NCBI GenBank assembly: GCA_963844805.1
Contig: CAWJPU010000006.1
Coordinates: 1-46,853, forward strand
Origin: JACCZR01 sp963844805
Lineage (GTDB): Bacteria; Actinomycetota; Thermoleophilia; Solirubrobacterales; Thermoleophilaceae
Direction of reading: 5' to 3'
Length of the DNA stretch: 46,853 bases
The position numbers were made by a program, and so were the translations under genes. The stretch's first letter is position 1, and every line of letters starts with the position of its first letter. The notes beneath the pieces were generated by a model, which had not been told where the DNA came from, did not search any database, and saw only the letters and a program-made list of their open reading frames with translations. This document shows positions 23,768 to 34,715 of the stretch, piece after piece.

Positions 23768-24292
23768 TGCTCAGACGCGAAGACACCACGCTGCTGGTGG
23801 TCGACGTTCAGGAGGCCTTCCGGCCCGCCGTGCTCGACTTCGAGCGCACGGCCCAGAACGCCGCCATCCTCGTGGAGGGCGCCAAGGCCATGGGCGTCCC
23901 GGTGGTGGCCACCGAGCAGTACCCGAAGGGCCTGGGCGCCACGGTGCCCGAGGTGGCCGAGCACCTGCCCGCGCGAGCCGCTCGAGAAGGTCTGCTTCTC
24001 GGCGGCCGATGCCGACGGCTTCTCGCTGAACGGCCGGAGTCAGGTGCTGGTCTGCGGCATCGAGGCCCACGTGTGCGTCTCGCAGACGGCGCTCGGCCTG
24101 CTGGCCGGGGGCCGCGAGGTGCACGTGGCCCAGGACGCCACCACCTCGCGCACCAAGGAGAACCGCGAGGTCGGGCTGCGGCGCATGGAGCGCGAGGGCG
24201 CGGTGATCACCAGCGTCGAGGGCGCGCTGTTCGAGCTGCTCGGCGCCGCCGGCAGCGAGGAGTTCAAGACCGTGCAGAGGCTGATCAAGTGA
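23767..24292 (+). CDS. Isochorismatase-family hydrolase inside the pyr operon, one frameshift
   Basis: Cysteine hydrolase fold (nicotinamidase/isochorismatase group). MLRREDTTLLVVDVQEAFRP has the catalytic Asp (VVDVQ) and VPVVATEQYPKGLGATVPEV follows. One extra base near 23975 shifts to EKVCFSAADADGFSLNGRSQ (Lys in EKV) and VLVCGIEAHVCVSQTALGLL with the nucleophilic Cys in EAHVCV. It ends KTVQRLIK. The ATG overlaps pyrC by one base and the stop overlaps carA as GTGA, so it is firmly embedded in the operon. Substrate unknown; a nicotinamidase lacks no visible residue here but cannot be asserted. Confidence 0.82.
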
Positions 24293-25399
24293 CCGCCGCC
24301 TACCTGCTGCTGGAGGACGGCACCCGCTTCGACGGGGAGCTCGTGGGCGCCGCCCCGCCCGCCACCGGCGAGGTGGTGTTCAACACCTCGATGTCGGGCT
24401 ACCAGGAGGCGGTCAGCGACCCCAGCTACCGCGGCCAGATGATCGTCTTCACCTATCCGCACATCGGCAACTACGGCGTGGCCGCCGCGCACATGGAGTC
24501 CGACTCGGTCCATGCACGCGCGGTGATCATGCGGGAGGGGATAGACCGCGAGGACGCGCCGCGCGCCGAGGGCGGCTGGCTCACCTGGCTGACGGACTGC
24601 GGCATCCCCGCCCTGAGCGGGGTCGACACCCGCGCGCTGGTCCGCCACCTGCGCAGCCGGGGCGCGATGCGGGGCGGGGTGTTCGCCGCCGAGACCTCGG
24701 AGGGCCAGGCGATGGAGCGCGTGCGCGCCGAGCCGGAGATGGCCGGCCAGGACCTGGCGCGCGAGGTGACGCCGGCCGAGCCGGTGATGCTCGAAGGCCC
24801 CGGACCCCGAGTGGTCGCGCTGGACACCGGCATCAAGGACTCGATCGTGCGCAACCTGCGCGAGCGCGGGGCCAGCGTCGAGCTGCACCCGTGCGACACC
24901 TCGCCCGAGGACCTCCTCGCGCGCGACCCCGACGCCGTGTTCCTGGCCAACGGCCCCGGCGATCCCGCCGCGCTGGACTACGTGGTCGAGAGCGTTCGCG
25001 GCGTCGTCGGCAAGGTGCCCGTCTGGGGCATCTGCCTGGGCCACCAGTTGCTCTGCCGGGCGGTGGGGCTGGAGACCTTCAAGCTGCCCTTCGGCCACCG
25101 CGGCGCCAACCATCCGGTCAAGGACCTGGAGACCGGCAAGATCGAGATCACCTCGCAGAACCACGGGTTCGCGGTGCTCGGGCCCGACGGCGAGCGCACG
25201 GTGGACCGCGACGAGCCGCTGCGCTGGGAGACCGACTTCGGCGCCGCCGAGCTGCAGCAGCTGAACCTCTACGACCGCACGGTGGAGGGTCTGGTCCTGC
25301 GCGACGTCCCGGGCTCGACGGTCCAGTACCACCCCGAGGCCGGGCCGGGCCCGCACGACGCCCTGCACCTGTTCGACCGCTTCCTGCGAGGGCTGGCCC

Positions 25400-25407
<8 letters not shown>
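24289..25407 (+). CDS. carA: Carbamoyl-phosphate synthase small (glutaminase) subunit
   Basis: Hydrolyses glutamine and channels ammonia to CarB. N-terminal GEVVFNTSMSGYQEAVSDPS and HIGNYGVAAAHMES, then the class I amidotransferase domain: FLANGPGDPAALDYV, the nucleophile VWGICLGHQLLCRAVG (Cys), NHPVKDLETGKIEITSQNHG, and the His-Glu pair in VQYHPEAGPGPHDALHLFDR. It has 372 residues, intact. A GTG start overlaps the isochorismatase stop (GTGA). Confidence 0.96.
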
Positions 25408-28498
<3,091 letters not shown>

Positions 28499-28502
<4 letters not shown>

Positions 28503-29336
28503 GCGCGCCGAGCCTCGGACGCTGGCGCCGCCCGAGCGGCGCGTCGGCGGAGGTGCATCGGGTGCGAGACCCTCGGCGCGTACAGGCTGCTGTGGGCGCT
28601 GGATCGCGACGGCCCGCCTGACCCGCGGCCCGGCCAGTTCTACATGCTCGCCTCGGCGAGCGCTGGGGAGGCGGCGCCGCCGAGCGGCCCTACCTTCCTC
28701 GCGCCTTCTCGTTCGCCCGCGCGGAGGAGGAGACCGACGGCACCCAGCTCGGCGTTCCTGATCGAGGAGGTCGGCCCCGGGACGGAGCGGCTGGCCGAGC
28801 TGGAGGCGGGTGAGGGGCTGGCGCTGGTCGGCCCGCTGGGAATCGGCTTCCGCCCCGCGCGCGAGGGGCGCCGGCCGCTGCTGGTCGGAGGCGGGATCGG
28901 CACGGCGCCGCTGCTGTGCCTCTCCGACGAGCTCGACCAGCCCGACGGTGCTGCTCGGCTTTCGCTCGGCCGCCCACGCCGCGGCCGCGGCGCTGTTTCC
29001 CGAGCGAGGCGCAGGTGGCGACCGACGACGGCTCGGCCGGGCGGCCCGGGCTGGTGACCGACCTGCTGTCCGCCGAGCTGGACGCCGGCGCCCACGCCGA
29101 GGTGTTCGCCTGCGGGCCGCCGGCGATGCTGGAGGCGGTGCAGGGCGCTGTGCGCCGAGCGCGGGATTCCGGCGCAACTGGCGATGGAGTCGGGCATGGC
29201 GTGCGGCTTCGGTGCCTGCTTCGGCTGCGTGGTCCCCACCCGCCAGGGCTACGTGCGGCTGTGCGTGGACGGGCCGGTGCTCGACGCGGCGGATCTCGAG
29301 ACGGCCCGCGTGCCGGGCGGGGGGCATCAGGGGTGA
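28499..29336 (+). CDS. pyrK: Dihydroorotate dehydrogenase electron-transfer subunit, multiple frameshifts
   Basis: FAD/[2Fe-2S] protein linking PyrD type 1B to NAD. Recovered pieces: CETLGAYRLLWALDRDGPPD, PRPGQFYMLAS, AERPYLPRAFSFARAEEETD (RxFS-type FAD motif), AFLIEEVGPGTERLAELEAG, LVGPLGIGFRPAREGRRPLL, VGGGIGTAPLL (nucleotide loop), VFACGPPAMLEAV and the cluster ligands ESGMACGFGACFGCVVP with a fourth Cys in RLCVDGPV. At least five single-base shifts are needed, most an extra G. The GTG start overlaps the carB end and the stop overlaps pyrD (GTGA). Confidence 0.85.
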
Positions 29337-30308
29337 GTCCCCAGCCCGCAGGGCCCAGTCCCCAGGGCGGAGGATGCGGACCTCTGTGGGGTTCGCCTGG
29401 GCGGGCCGGTTCTCAATGGCTCGGGCACATTCGACGCCATCGCGGCTCGGAGGGCTTTCGGCGACGACCTCTTGGAGCGCTTTCCCTTCGATGCCTTCGT
29501 CTCCAAGACCATCACCCTCGAGCCGCGCCAGGGGAACCCGCCGCCGAGGCTGTGGGAGACCCCGGCCGGCCTGATCAACTCGATCGGCCTGCCCAACAAG
29601 GGCCTGGAGGGCTTCCTGGCCCACGACCTCCCGCAGCTCGCCGAGCTGCCGGTGCCGCTGGTGGTCTCGGTGATGGCCTACACCCCCGCCGACCTCGCCG
29701 AGCTCGCGGGCCGGGTGGCCGAGCGGGGCGAGGTCTCGCTGATCGAGCTCAACGTGTCCTGCCCCAACGTGGAAAGCGGCCTGGTGATGGGCGCTGATCC
29801 GTCGGAGACCGCCCGCGCGGTCGAGGCGGTGCGCCGCCGGTGCCAGAAGCCGGTGATCGTGAAGCTGACCCCCAACGCGACCGAGCCGGCCGCGGTCGCG
29901 GCGGCCGCCGAGGGCGCCGGGGCGGATGCGGTCTCCCTGCTGAACACGCTCAAGGGCATGGCGCTCGACCGCCGCACCCGCTTGCCGTGGCTGGGGGGCG
30001 GGAGCGGCGGCGTCTCGGGCCCCGCGGTGCGCGCGGTGGCCCTCGAGCAGGTCGCCGCGGTCAGCTCGCGGGTCGAGATCCCGGTGGTGGGGATGGGCGG
30101 AATCGCCACGGGCGCCGACGCGGCCGACTTCCTCGCGGCGGGGGCCCACGTGGTGGCCGTCGGCACCGAGAGCTTCCGCGACCCGGCGGCCGGCACGCGG
30201 ATCCGGAACGAGCTTGCCCCCATGCAGGGACACCGGCCCCCCGAGACGGGTGAAGGCGGCCGCGCCACCGCGCGGGATGGGGCAAAAACCGGGGCGCGCA
30301 CGGCCTAA
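29333..30308 (+). CDS. pyrD: Dihydroorotate dehydrogenase, class 1B catalytic subunit, one frameshift near the start
   Basis: FMN enzyme oxidising dihydroorotate; class 1B because pyrK is adjacent and the catalytic base is Cys. After a +1 shift within the first 45 bases it reads ADLCGVRLGGPVLNGSGTFD, FDAFVSKTITLEPRQGNPPP, RLWETPAGLINSIGLPNKGL, IELNVSCPNVESGLVMG (catalytic Cys), VIVKLTPNATEPAAVAAAAE, SLLNTLKGMALDRRTRLPWL, GGGSGGVSGPAVRAVAL, VVGMGGIATGADAADFLAAG and VAVGTESFRDP. It ends with TAA at 30306-30308. pyrE and pyrF are not found in the window. Confidence 0.93.
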
Positions 30309-30444
30309 AAACCCTGCAAACCAAAGGCGAGGGGGTCAAGTAGCCCCAACCACCTTGGAGCTTAGGTTGAGGTCGAGATCAATTCCCGGATTTTCTGGCC
30401 TTCACGGGTTCTCAACGGGTGGCCTGTGTGTAGTATCGCCGCCC
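30309..30444. other. Intergenic region between pyrD and mihF, lower G+C
   Basis: 136 bases with noticeably more A+T than the surroundings. It contains a short GGGG/CCCC hairpin (about 30331-30347) and a repeated ACGGGT (30406-30422 area), then the TAGTAT box of mihF. No gene and no clear terminator T run seen. Confidence 0.4.
30431..30436 (+). promoter_or_regulatory. Probable -10 box (TAGTAT) for mihF-gmk-rpoZ-coaBC
   Basis: TAGTAT ends 8 bases before the ATG at 30445, with no ribosome site between them. Confidence 0.55.
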
Positions 30445-30795
30445 ATGCCGGCCGCCTCCGAGACGCCCGCGAAAACCTCCTCCGCGGGCCCGGCGCCTGA
30501 GCGGACGATCACCCAGCGGATGGACGCGCTGGCTCGCGCGAACAACATCCGCACGCGCCGCGCCCGGCTCAAGAAGGACCTCAAGGCGGGCCGCGTGCAG
30601 ATCCACGGACTGCTGCTCGACCCCCCGGAATACCTGCAAACGGCCAAGGTCTTCGACTTGCTGCTGGCGGTTCCGAAGTACGGGCGCGTGAAGGTCAACC
30701 GGATTCTCACCCACTGCCGCATCTCGCCGAGCAAGACGATCGGCGGCCTCTCGCAGCGCCAGCGTCAGGAGCTGGTCAGCTACCTCAGGCGATAG
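30445..30795 (+). CDS. mihF: Actinobacterial integration host factor (mIHF-type nucleoid protein)
   Basis: Small DNA-binding nucleoid protein of the mycobacterial IHF type, unrelated to IHF-alpha/beta. Disordered start (MPAASETPAKTSSAGPAPE), then a basic helical region (RARLKKDLKAGRVQIHGLLL) and the helix-two-turn-helix KVFDLLLAVPKYGRVKVNRI then LTHCRISPSKTIGGLSQRQR. It has 116 residues, intact. It lies directly upstream of gmk, the same order as in mycobacteria and streptomycetes. The stop TAG overlaps the apparent gmk start as ATAG. Confidence 0.92.
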   Translation: MPAASETPAKTSSAGPAPERTITQRMDALARANNIRTRRARLKKDLKAGRVQIHGLLLDPPEYLQTAKVFDLLLAVPKYGRVKVNRILTHCRISPSKTIGGLSQRQRQELVSYLRR

Positions 30796-31343
30796 CTCCC
30801 CCCGTACTCGTCATCACCGGCCCCTCGGGCGTGGGCAAGGGCACTCTGATCAGGGGCCTGCTGGATCGCATGCCCGGCCTGCGGCTGTCGGTCTCGGCCA
30901 CCACCCGCGAGGCGCGCACGGGCGAGACCGACGGCGCCGACTACTGGTTCCTCAGCCAGGGTGAGTTCGAGAGGCGAGCGGATGCAGGGGATTTCGTCGA
31001 GCACGCCGAGTACGCCGGCAACCGCTACGGCACCCTGCGGTCCGAGCTGGAGCGCCCCGCCGACGGGATCGTGCTCGAGATCGACGTCCAGGGCGCGCGC
31101 CAGGTGCGAGAGACCTTGCCGGACGCCACCCAGGTCTTCATAGCCCCGCCCTCGGTCGATGACCTGCGCGCGCGGCTCGAAGGTCGCGGGAAGGACTCCG
31201 AGGAGCAGGTCCGGCGGCGCCTGGCGGCGGCCGAGGACGAGCTCGCCGCCCAGGGCGAGTTCGGCGAGGTGATCGTCAACGACGACCTGGACCGGGCCTT
31301 GCAGGAGCTCTCGGACCTCGCCGCTAGAGTCTTCCGACGATGA
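30792..31343 (+). CDS. gmk: Guanylate kinase, apparent ATA start
   Basis: Phosphorylates GMP to GDP. The P-loop VLVITGPSGVGKGTLIRGLL, SVSATTREARTGETDGADYW, FVEHAEYAGNRYGT, VLEIDVQGARQVRETLPDA and the lid RLEGRGKDSEEQVRRRL are complete; 183 residues. In front of the P-loop the frame is APPVLVITG, preceded by ATA at 30792, which overlaps the mihF TAG as ATAG. No ATG, GTG or TTG exists upstream in this frame for at least 70 bases, and GTG 30831 falls inside the P-loop. Either a non-canonical start or a base error. The stop overlaps rpoZ (ATGA). Confidence 0.93.
   Translation: MAPPVLVITGPSGVGKGTLIRGLLDRMPGLRLSVSATTREARTGETDGADYWFLSQGEFERRADAGDFVEHAEYAGNRYGTLRSELERPADGIVLEIDVQGARQVRETLPDATQVFIAPPSVDDLRARLEGRGKDSEEQVRRRLAAAEDELAAQGEFGEVIVNDDLDRALQELSDLAARVFRR
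31325..31330 (+). promoter_or_regulatory. Probable -10 box (TAGAGT) for rpoZ inside the end of gmk
   Basis: TAGAGT ends 9 bases before the rpoZ ATG at 31340, giving rpoZ-coaBC a possible second, leaderless transcript. Confidence 0.45.
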
Positions 31344-31567
31344 TCAAGCCCCGTTTCGACACCCTGCTGGAGAAGGTCGACTCCCACTACGCCTGCGTTC
31401 TGGTGTCGGCCAAGCGGGCCCGGCAGATCAACGCCTACTACCACAACCTCGGCGAGGGGACGTTCGACGAGTACCCGCCCCCGATGGTCGAGACGGCGTC
31501 CAAGAACTATCTGAAGATCGCTCTGGACGAAGTGGCGCAGGGCAAGATCCAGTACAGGTACCGCTAG
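31340..31567 (+). CDS. rpoZ: RNA polymerase omega subunit
   Basis: Small RNAP assembly subunit that cradles the beta' C-terminus. MIKPRFDTLLEKVDSHYACV, LVSAKRARQINAYYHNLGEG and YLKIALDEVAQGKIQYRY are the conserved stretches; 75 residues, intact. The ATG overlaps the gmk stop (ATGA). Confidence 0.95.
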   Translation: MIKPRFDTLLEKVDSHYACVLVSAKRARQINAYYHNLGEGTFDEYPPPMVETASKNYLKIALDEVAQGKIQYRYR

Positions 31568-31577
31568 GGCCGCGCTG

Positions 31578-32832
31578 ATGGCCCGCATCCTGCTCGGAGT
31601 CTCCGGGGGGATCGCCGCCTACAAGGCGGTCGAGGTCGTTCGCCTGGCCACCGCGGCCGGGCACTCGGTGCGGGTGATACAGACGCCCGCGTCGCAGCGG
31701 TTCGTGGGCGCGGCCACCTTCGAGGGGGTCACCGGGGCGCCTGTCCTGGCCGACGAGTTCGAGCGCGACCCCGCCCGGGGCGCCTTTCCGGGCGACCCCC
31801 CCGTCGACCACGACCCGATCTCCCACTTGGAGCTGGTCCGCCGCTGCGACGTATTCGCGGTGGTGCCCGCCTCGGCGAACACGCTGGCCAAGCTGGCCGG
31901 CGGCCACGCCGACAACCTGCTCACCAGCGCTGCCCTCGCCAGCACCGCCCCGCTGGTCCTCGCCCCGGCGATGAACAACCACATGTGGGAGCACCCGGCG
32001 ACCACGGCGAACCTGGACACCCTTCGCGCGCGCGGCGCGCGCGTGGTGGACCCCGGCACGGGGCGGCTGGCCTCCGAGGGCGAGCGGGGGGTGGGCCGGC
32101 TGGCCGACCCTGCCGAGGTCTTCGCGGCCATCGAGGCCGCAGTGGACACCCGGGCCCCCTCGGGGCTGCTGGGCCGCCGCGTGCTGGTGACCGCCGGCGG
32201 CACCCGCGAGCCGATCGACCCCGTGCGCTTCGTCGGCAACCGCTCCTCGGGACGGATGGGGGTGGCCTTGGCGGCCGAGGCCGCCCGGCGCGGCGCGGAG
32301 GTGACCCTGATCGCGGCCAACGTCTCGCTTTCGATCCCCGACGGCGTGCGGGTGGTCGAGGTCTCGACCGCGGCCGAGCTGGCCGGCGCCGCCCGGGCCG
32401 AGTTCCCGGCGGCCGACGTCCTGCTGATGGCCGCCGCGGTGGCCGACTACCGGCCCAGCCAGGCGGGGGAGTCCAAGCTCAAGAAGGCCGACGCCGACTC
32501 GCTGAGCATCGAGCTGGAGCCCACCGAGGACGTACTCGTCGCGCTGGGCGCCTCACGCCGCGAGGGCGCAGACGGTGGTCGGCTTCGCCGCCGAGCACGG
32601 GGGCGAGCCGCTGGCCGAGGCCCGGCGCAAGCTGCGCGACAAGGGCGCCGACGCCATCGTGCTCAACGACGTCTCGGGGACGGGCATCGGCTTCGAGTCC
32701 GCCGAAAACGAGGTGATCGTCGTCACCGCCGCCGGCGAGCGCGAGGTGCCCAAGGCGTCCAAGGCCGAGGTGGCCGCGGCGGTCCTGGACGAGGTGGAGC
32801 AGCTGCGCGATGTGGGGGCTGCGAAGGCGTGA
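31578..32832 (+). CDS. coaBC: Bifunctional phosphopantothenoylcysteine decarboxylase / phosphopantothenate-cysteine ligase, one frameshift
   Basis: Two steps of coenzyme A synthesis. CoaC half: MARILLGVSGGIAAYKAVEV, VRVIQTPASQRFVG, the FMN site VVPASANTLAKLAGGHADNL and APAMNNHMWEHPAT (PXMNXXMW with the catalytic His region). CoaB half: RVLVTAGGTREPIDPVRFVG, NRSSGRMGVALAAEAARRGA, LMAAAVADYRPSQAGESKLK. One extra base near 32567 shifts to QTVVGFAAEHGGEPLAEARR and ADAIVLNDVSGTGIGFESAE. The length is 1 modulo 3, fitting one inserted base in a GGC/GCA context. The stop overlaps the next gene (GTGA). Confidence 0.94.
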
Positions 32833-33213
32833 GCGAGAGCGCCCGAGCAGCGCGGCGAGCGGGTCTACGAGCTGTTCCAGAAGGGCAGCGCCCTGCTTGC
32901 CTCGGGCGACTTCGCGGCAGCGACCATCCCGCTGGAGCAGGCGCGCGACCTCGAGCCCGACAAGACCTCGATCCGCGAGGCGCTGGGCCGGGCCTACTTC
33001 CGCTCCGCGCGCTTCGAGCAGGCGCGCGAGGAGTTCGCCGCGGTGGTCGAGCGCTCGCCGGTGGACCACTACTCGCACTTCTGCCTGGGCCGTTCGCTCG
33101 AGAAGACCGGCAAGCCGCGGCAGGCCCGCCGCCACGCCGCGCTCGCCGTGGGCATGCGGCCCGACCGCGAGGACTACCGGGCCTTCAACGAGTACCTGCG
33201 CAACGTCGCCTAG
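32829..33213 (+). CDS. Tetratricopeptide repeat protein, one early frameshift
   Basis: Starts GTG 32829 overlapping coaBC (VSES), then after one extra base near 32843 reads PEQRGERVYELFQKGSALLA, SGDFAAATIPLEQARDLEPD, KTSIREALGRAYFRSARFEQ, AREEFAAVVERSPVDHYSHF, CLGRSLEKTGKPRQARRHAA and ends NEYLRNVA. These are about three TPR units, a protein-protein interaction scaffold. About 127 residues, cytoplasmic. The partner is unknown; its position after coaBC and before a GNAT gene with 0-base spacing suggests one operon. Confidence 0.82.
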
Positions 33214-33762
33214 GTGCCCGAGCTGACGGTCTCAGAGGGCGGCGCCGAGCTGCTCGAAGTCGTCGAGCCGCTGTGGCTGTCGATGTTCGAATGGCACCGC
33301 CAGCTGCCCCCGGAGGCGAGCTCCGCGGTCGAGCCGCTGCCGGCCACCGAGGCGCTGGAGCGCCGCTTCACCCGCTTTCGGCGCGAGCTGGGGGAGGGGA
33401 GGGTCACGCTGTTCCTGGTCAGCGAGGACGAGCGGCCGGTCGCCTTCGCCATGGTCCGCGTGCGCCCGGAGGGCGAGGCCTCGTTCGCGACCGGCACCGG
33501 CGTGGTCGAGGTCGACGCGATGGCGGTGGCCCCGTCGCACCGCGACCGGGGCCTGGGAACCATGCTGCTCACGCGCGTGCACGAGTGGGCCGCCGATCAG
33601 GGCATCGGCTTCGTCTCGCTCAGCGTGATGGCCGGCAACGAGGAGGCGGAGCGCTTCTACCGCCGCTTCGGGATGGCCCGCAGCGTCATTCGCATGCTCG
33701 GTCCGGTGCATCTCGTCGGCGCAGCGAACGGCAGTCCTCCGAAAGACTCGTCAGCGCGCTGA
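33214..33762 (+). CDS. GNAT-family N-acetyltransferase
   Basis: Acetyl-CoA-dependent acetyltransferase. VEVDAMAVAPSHRDRGLGTM carries the pyrophosphate-binding R/Q-x-x-G-x-G/A motif (RDRGLG), followed by LLTRVHEWAADQGIGFVSLS and VMAGNEEAERFYRRFGM, the classic end of the fold. It has 182 residues from GTG 33214, directly after the previous stop. The substrate is unknown. The last part overlaps the convergent YbjN-like gene, and a perfect palindrome lies across its stop. Confidence 0.9.
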   Translation: MPELTVSEGGAELLEVVEPLWLSMFEWHRQLPPEASSAVEPLPATEALERRFTRFRRELGEGRVTLFLVSEDERPVAFAMVRVRPEGEASFATGTGVVEVDAMAVAPSHRDRGLGTMLLTRVHEWAADQGIGFVSLSVMAGNEEAERFYRRFGMARSVIRMLGPVHLVGAANGSPPKDSSAR

Positions 33763-34205
33763 CGAATTCTCAGGAGGGCGTGCGCGGCGTCCGGCCCGTC
33801 GAGCCACGAGGACGCGGCCGCCGGCCCGTCGTCCCGGGCCCGCACGTAGTCGCGCGCGGCCACCGCCCCCTCGCACACCAGCCCCAGCAGCCGGTCCACG
33901 CCCTGCTCGTCGGCCGCGGCCACCGGCAGGTCGGCGTGCACCCACACCTCGCCGGACTGGGTGCAGCCGAAGCGCACCAGGCGGGTCTGGCGGTTCCACC
34001 ACAGCAGCATGCGAGGGTCGATGCCCGAGTCGGCGTCGAGCACCGCGGCCTTGGCGGTCAGCAGGCCGTCGGCCAGCCGCAGGCCCACGTGCAGCGGCCA
34101 GCCGCCCGCGGACTCCGCGGGGACGGTCAGGCCCCACTCCTGCGCGGTCAGCCGCCGCCCGGAGAGCTCGGCGAGGTAGGCGTCGATCACTTCGGGCACG
34201 GCCAT
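33657..34205 (-). CDS. YbjN-like domain protein
   Basis: MAVPEVIDAYLAELSGRRLT, GWPLHVGLRLADGLLTAKAA, DPRMLLWWNRQTRLVRFGCT, GEVWVHADLPVAAADEQGVD and RLLGLVCEGAVAARDYV resemble YbjN/type III chaperone-like proteins, a fold of uncertain function in actinobacteria. The natural end is probably soon after DAAHALLRI (about 33770); the frame as written runs on to 33657 under the GNAT gene, suggesting a missed stop or a shift. The start is 17 bases from dtd in the opposite direction. Confidence 0.6.
   Translation of the reverse strand: MAVPEVIDAYLAELSGRRLTAQEWGLTVPAESAGGWPLHVGLRLADGLLTAKAAVLDADSGIDPRMLLWWNRQTRLVRFGCTQSGEVWVHADLPVAAADEQGVDRLLGLVCEGAVAARDYVRARDDGPAAASSWLDGPDAAHALLRIRQRADESFGGLPFAAPTRCTGPSMRMTLRAIPKRR
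33749..33764. terminator. Perfect 16-bp palindrome between convergent genes
   Basis: CGTCAGCGCGCTGACG spans the stop codon of the GNAT gene where it meets the YbjN-like gene. As RNA it has no loop unless the centre opens, and no T run follows, so it could be a protein-binding palindrome instead of a bidirectional terminator. Confidence 0.4.
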
Positions 34206-34210
34206 CGACC

Positions 34211-34217
34211 TACAGTG
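34211..34217. promoter_or_regulatory. Shared -10 region of the divergent YbjN-like gene and dtd
   Basis: TACAGT (34211-34216) ends 6 bases before the dtd ATG at 34223. On the other strand CACTGT (34217-34212) ends 6 bases before the ATG at 34205. The two -10 boxes overlap by five bases, as at 19288-19295. Confidence 0.4.
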
Positions 34218-34222
34218 TCGCG

Positions 34223-34625
34223 ATGCGTGCCCTGGTGCAGCGGGTCGAGCGAGGCGGCGGTGTCCACCGACCGCGAGCTGGCCCGCATCGGGCCGGGGCT
34301 GCTGGTGCTGCTGGGCGTGGCCCGCGGGGACACTCCCGAGCAGGCCGACCGCCTTGCCGCGAAGGTGCTGAAGCTGCGCGTGTTCGACGACCGCTCGGTG
34401 GCCGACACCGGCGGCGAGATCCTGTGCGTCAGCCAGTTCACCCTGTACGGCGACACGGGCAAGGGCAACCGGCCGAGCTACTCCGAGGCTGCGCCCGGGC
34501 CGGAGGCCGAGCCCCTGTACGAGCGCGTCTGCGACGCGCTGGGCGCCCGGCGCGGCGCCTTCGGCGAGCACATGCGCGTCGCGCTGGTCAACGACGGCCC
34601 GGTGACCCTGATGATCGAGGCCTGA
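34223..34625 (+). CDS. dtd: D-aminoacyl-tRNA deacylase, one frameshift
   Basis: Removes D-amino acids mischarged on tRNA. MRALVQRVER, then one extra G near 34254 leads to AAVSTDRELARIGPGLLVLL, GVARGDTPEQADRLAAKVLK, LRVFDDRSVADTGGEILCVS, the catalytic SQFTLYGDTGKGNRPSY and NDGPVTLMIEA (Gly-cisPro). The usual 7-8 residue GKMN insert between FDD and SV is missing. About 134 residues, short of the typical 145. Housekeeping, so the shift is probably a sequence error. Confidence 0.9.
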
Positions 34626-34631
34626 GGGCCC

Positions 34632-34637
34632 TATACT
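34632..34637 (+). promoter_or_regulatory. -10 box (TATACT) of the rimP-nusA-infB operon
   Basis: TATACT, a near-consensus -10, lies 7 bases after the dtd stop. Transcription would begin near 34644 and produce a leader of about 70 bases before rimP. Confidence 0.65.
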
Positions 34638-34648
34638 CGCCCTTAGGA

Positions 34649-34684
34649 CTTTCAGACGTTGCGGCCCCCGGCCGCGCCTGAAGG
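34649..34684 (+). promoter_or_regulatory. Possible antiterminator hairpin in the rimP-nusA leader
   Basis: CTTTCAG (34649-34655) can pair with CTGAAGG (34678-34684), seven pairs with one G-U, capped by the perfect GCGGCC (34661-34666)/GGCCGC (34670-34675) hairpin. Its 3' strand includes the AAGG that begins the terminator stem at 34681, so the two structures exclude each other. Confidence 0.55.
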
Positions 34685-34710
34685 TGGGCTTTCGCGGCCC
34701 ACCTTTTTTT
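34681..34710 (+). terminator. Intrinsic terminator just before rimP (attenuator)
   Basis: AAGGTGGGC (34681-34689) and GCCCACCTT (34697-34705) form a perfect 9-bp stem with a 7-base loop, followed by an unbroken T run (34704-34710). The rimP ATG is 6 bases further. Because a strong -10 lies between dtd and this hairpin, it probably attenuates the operon rather than only ending dtd transcription. Confidence 0.85.
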
Positions 34711-34715
34711 ATCCC

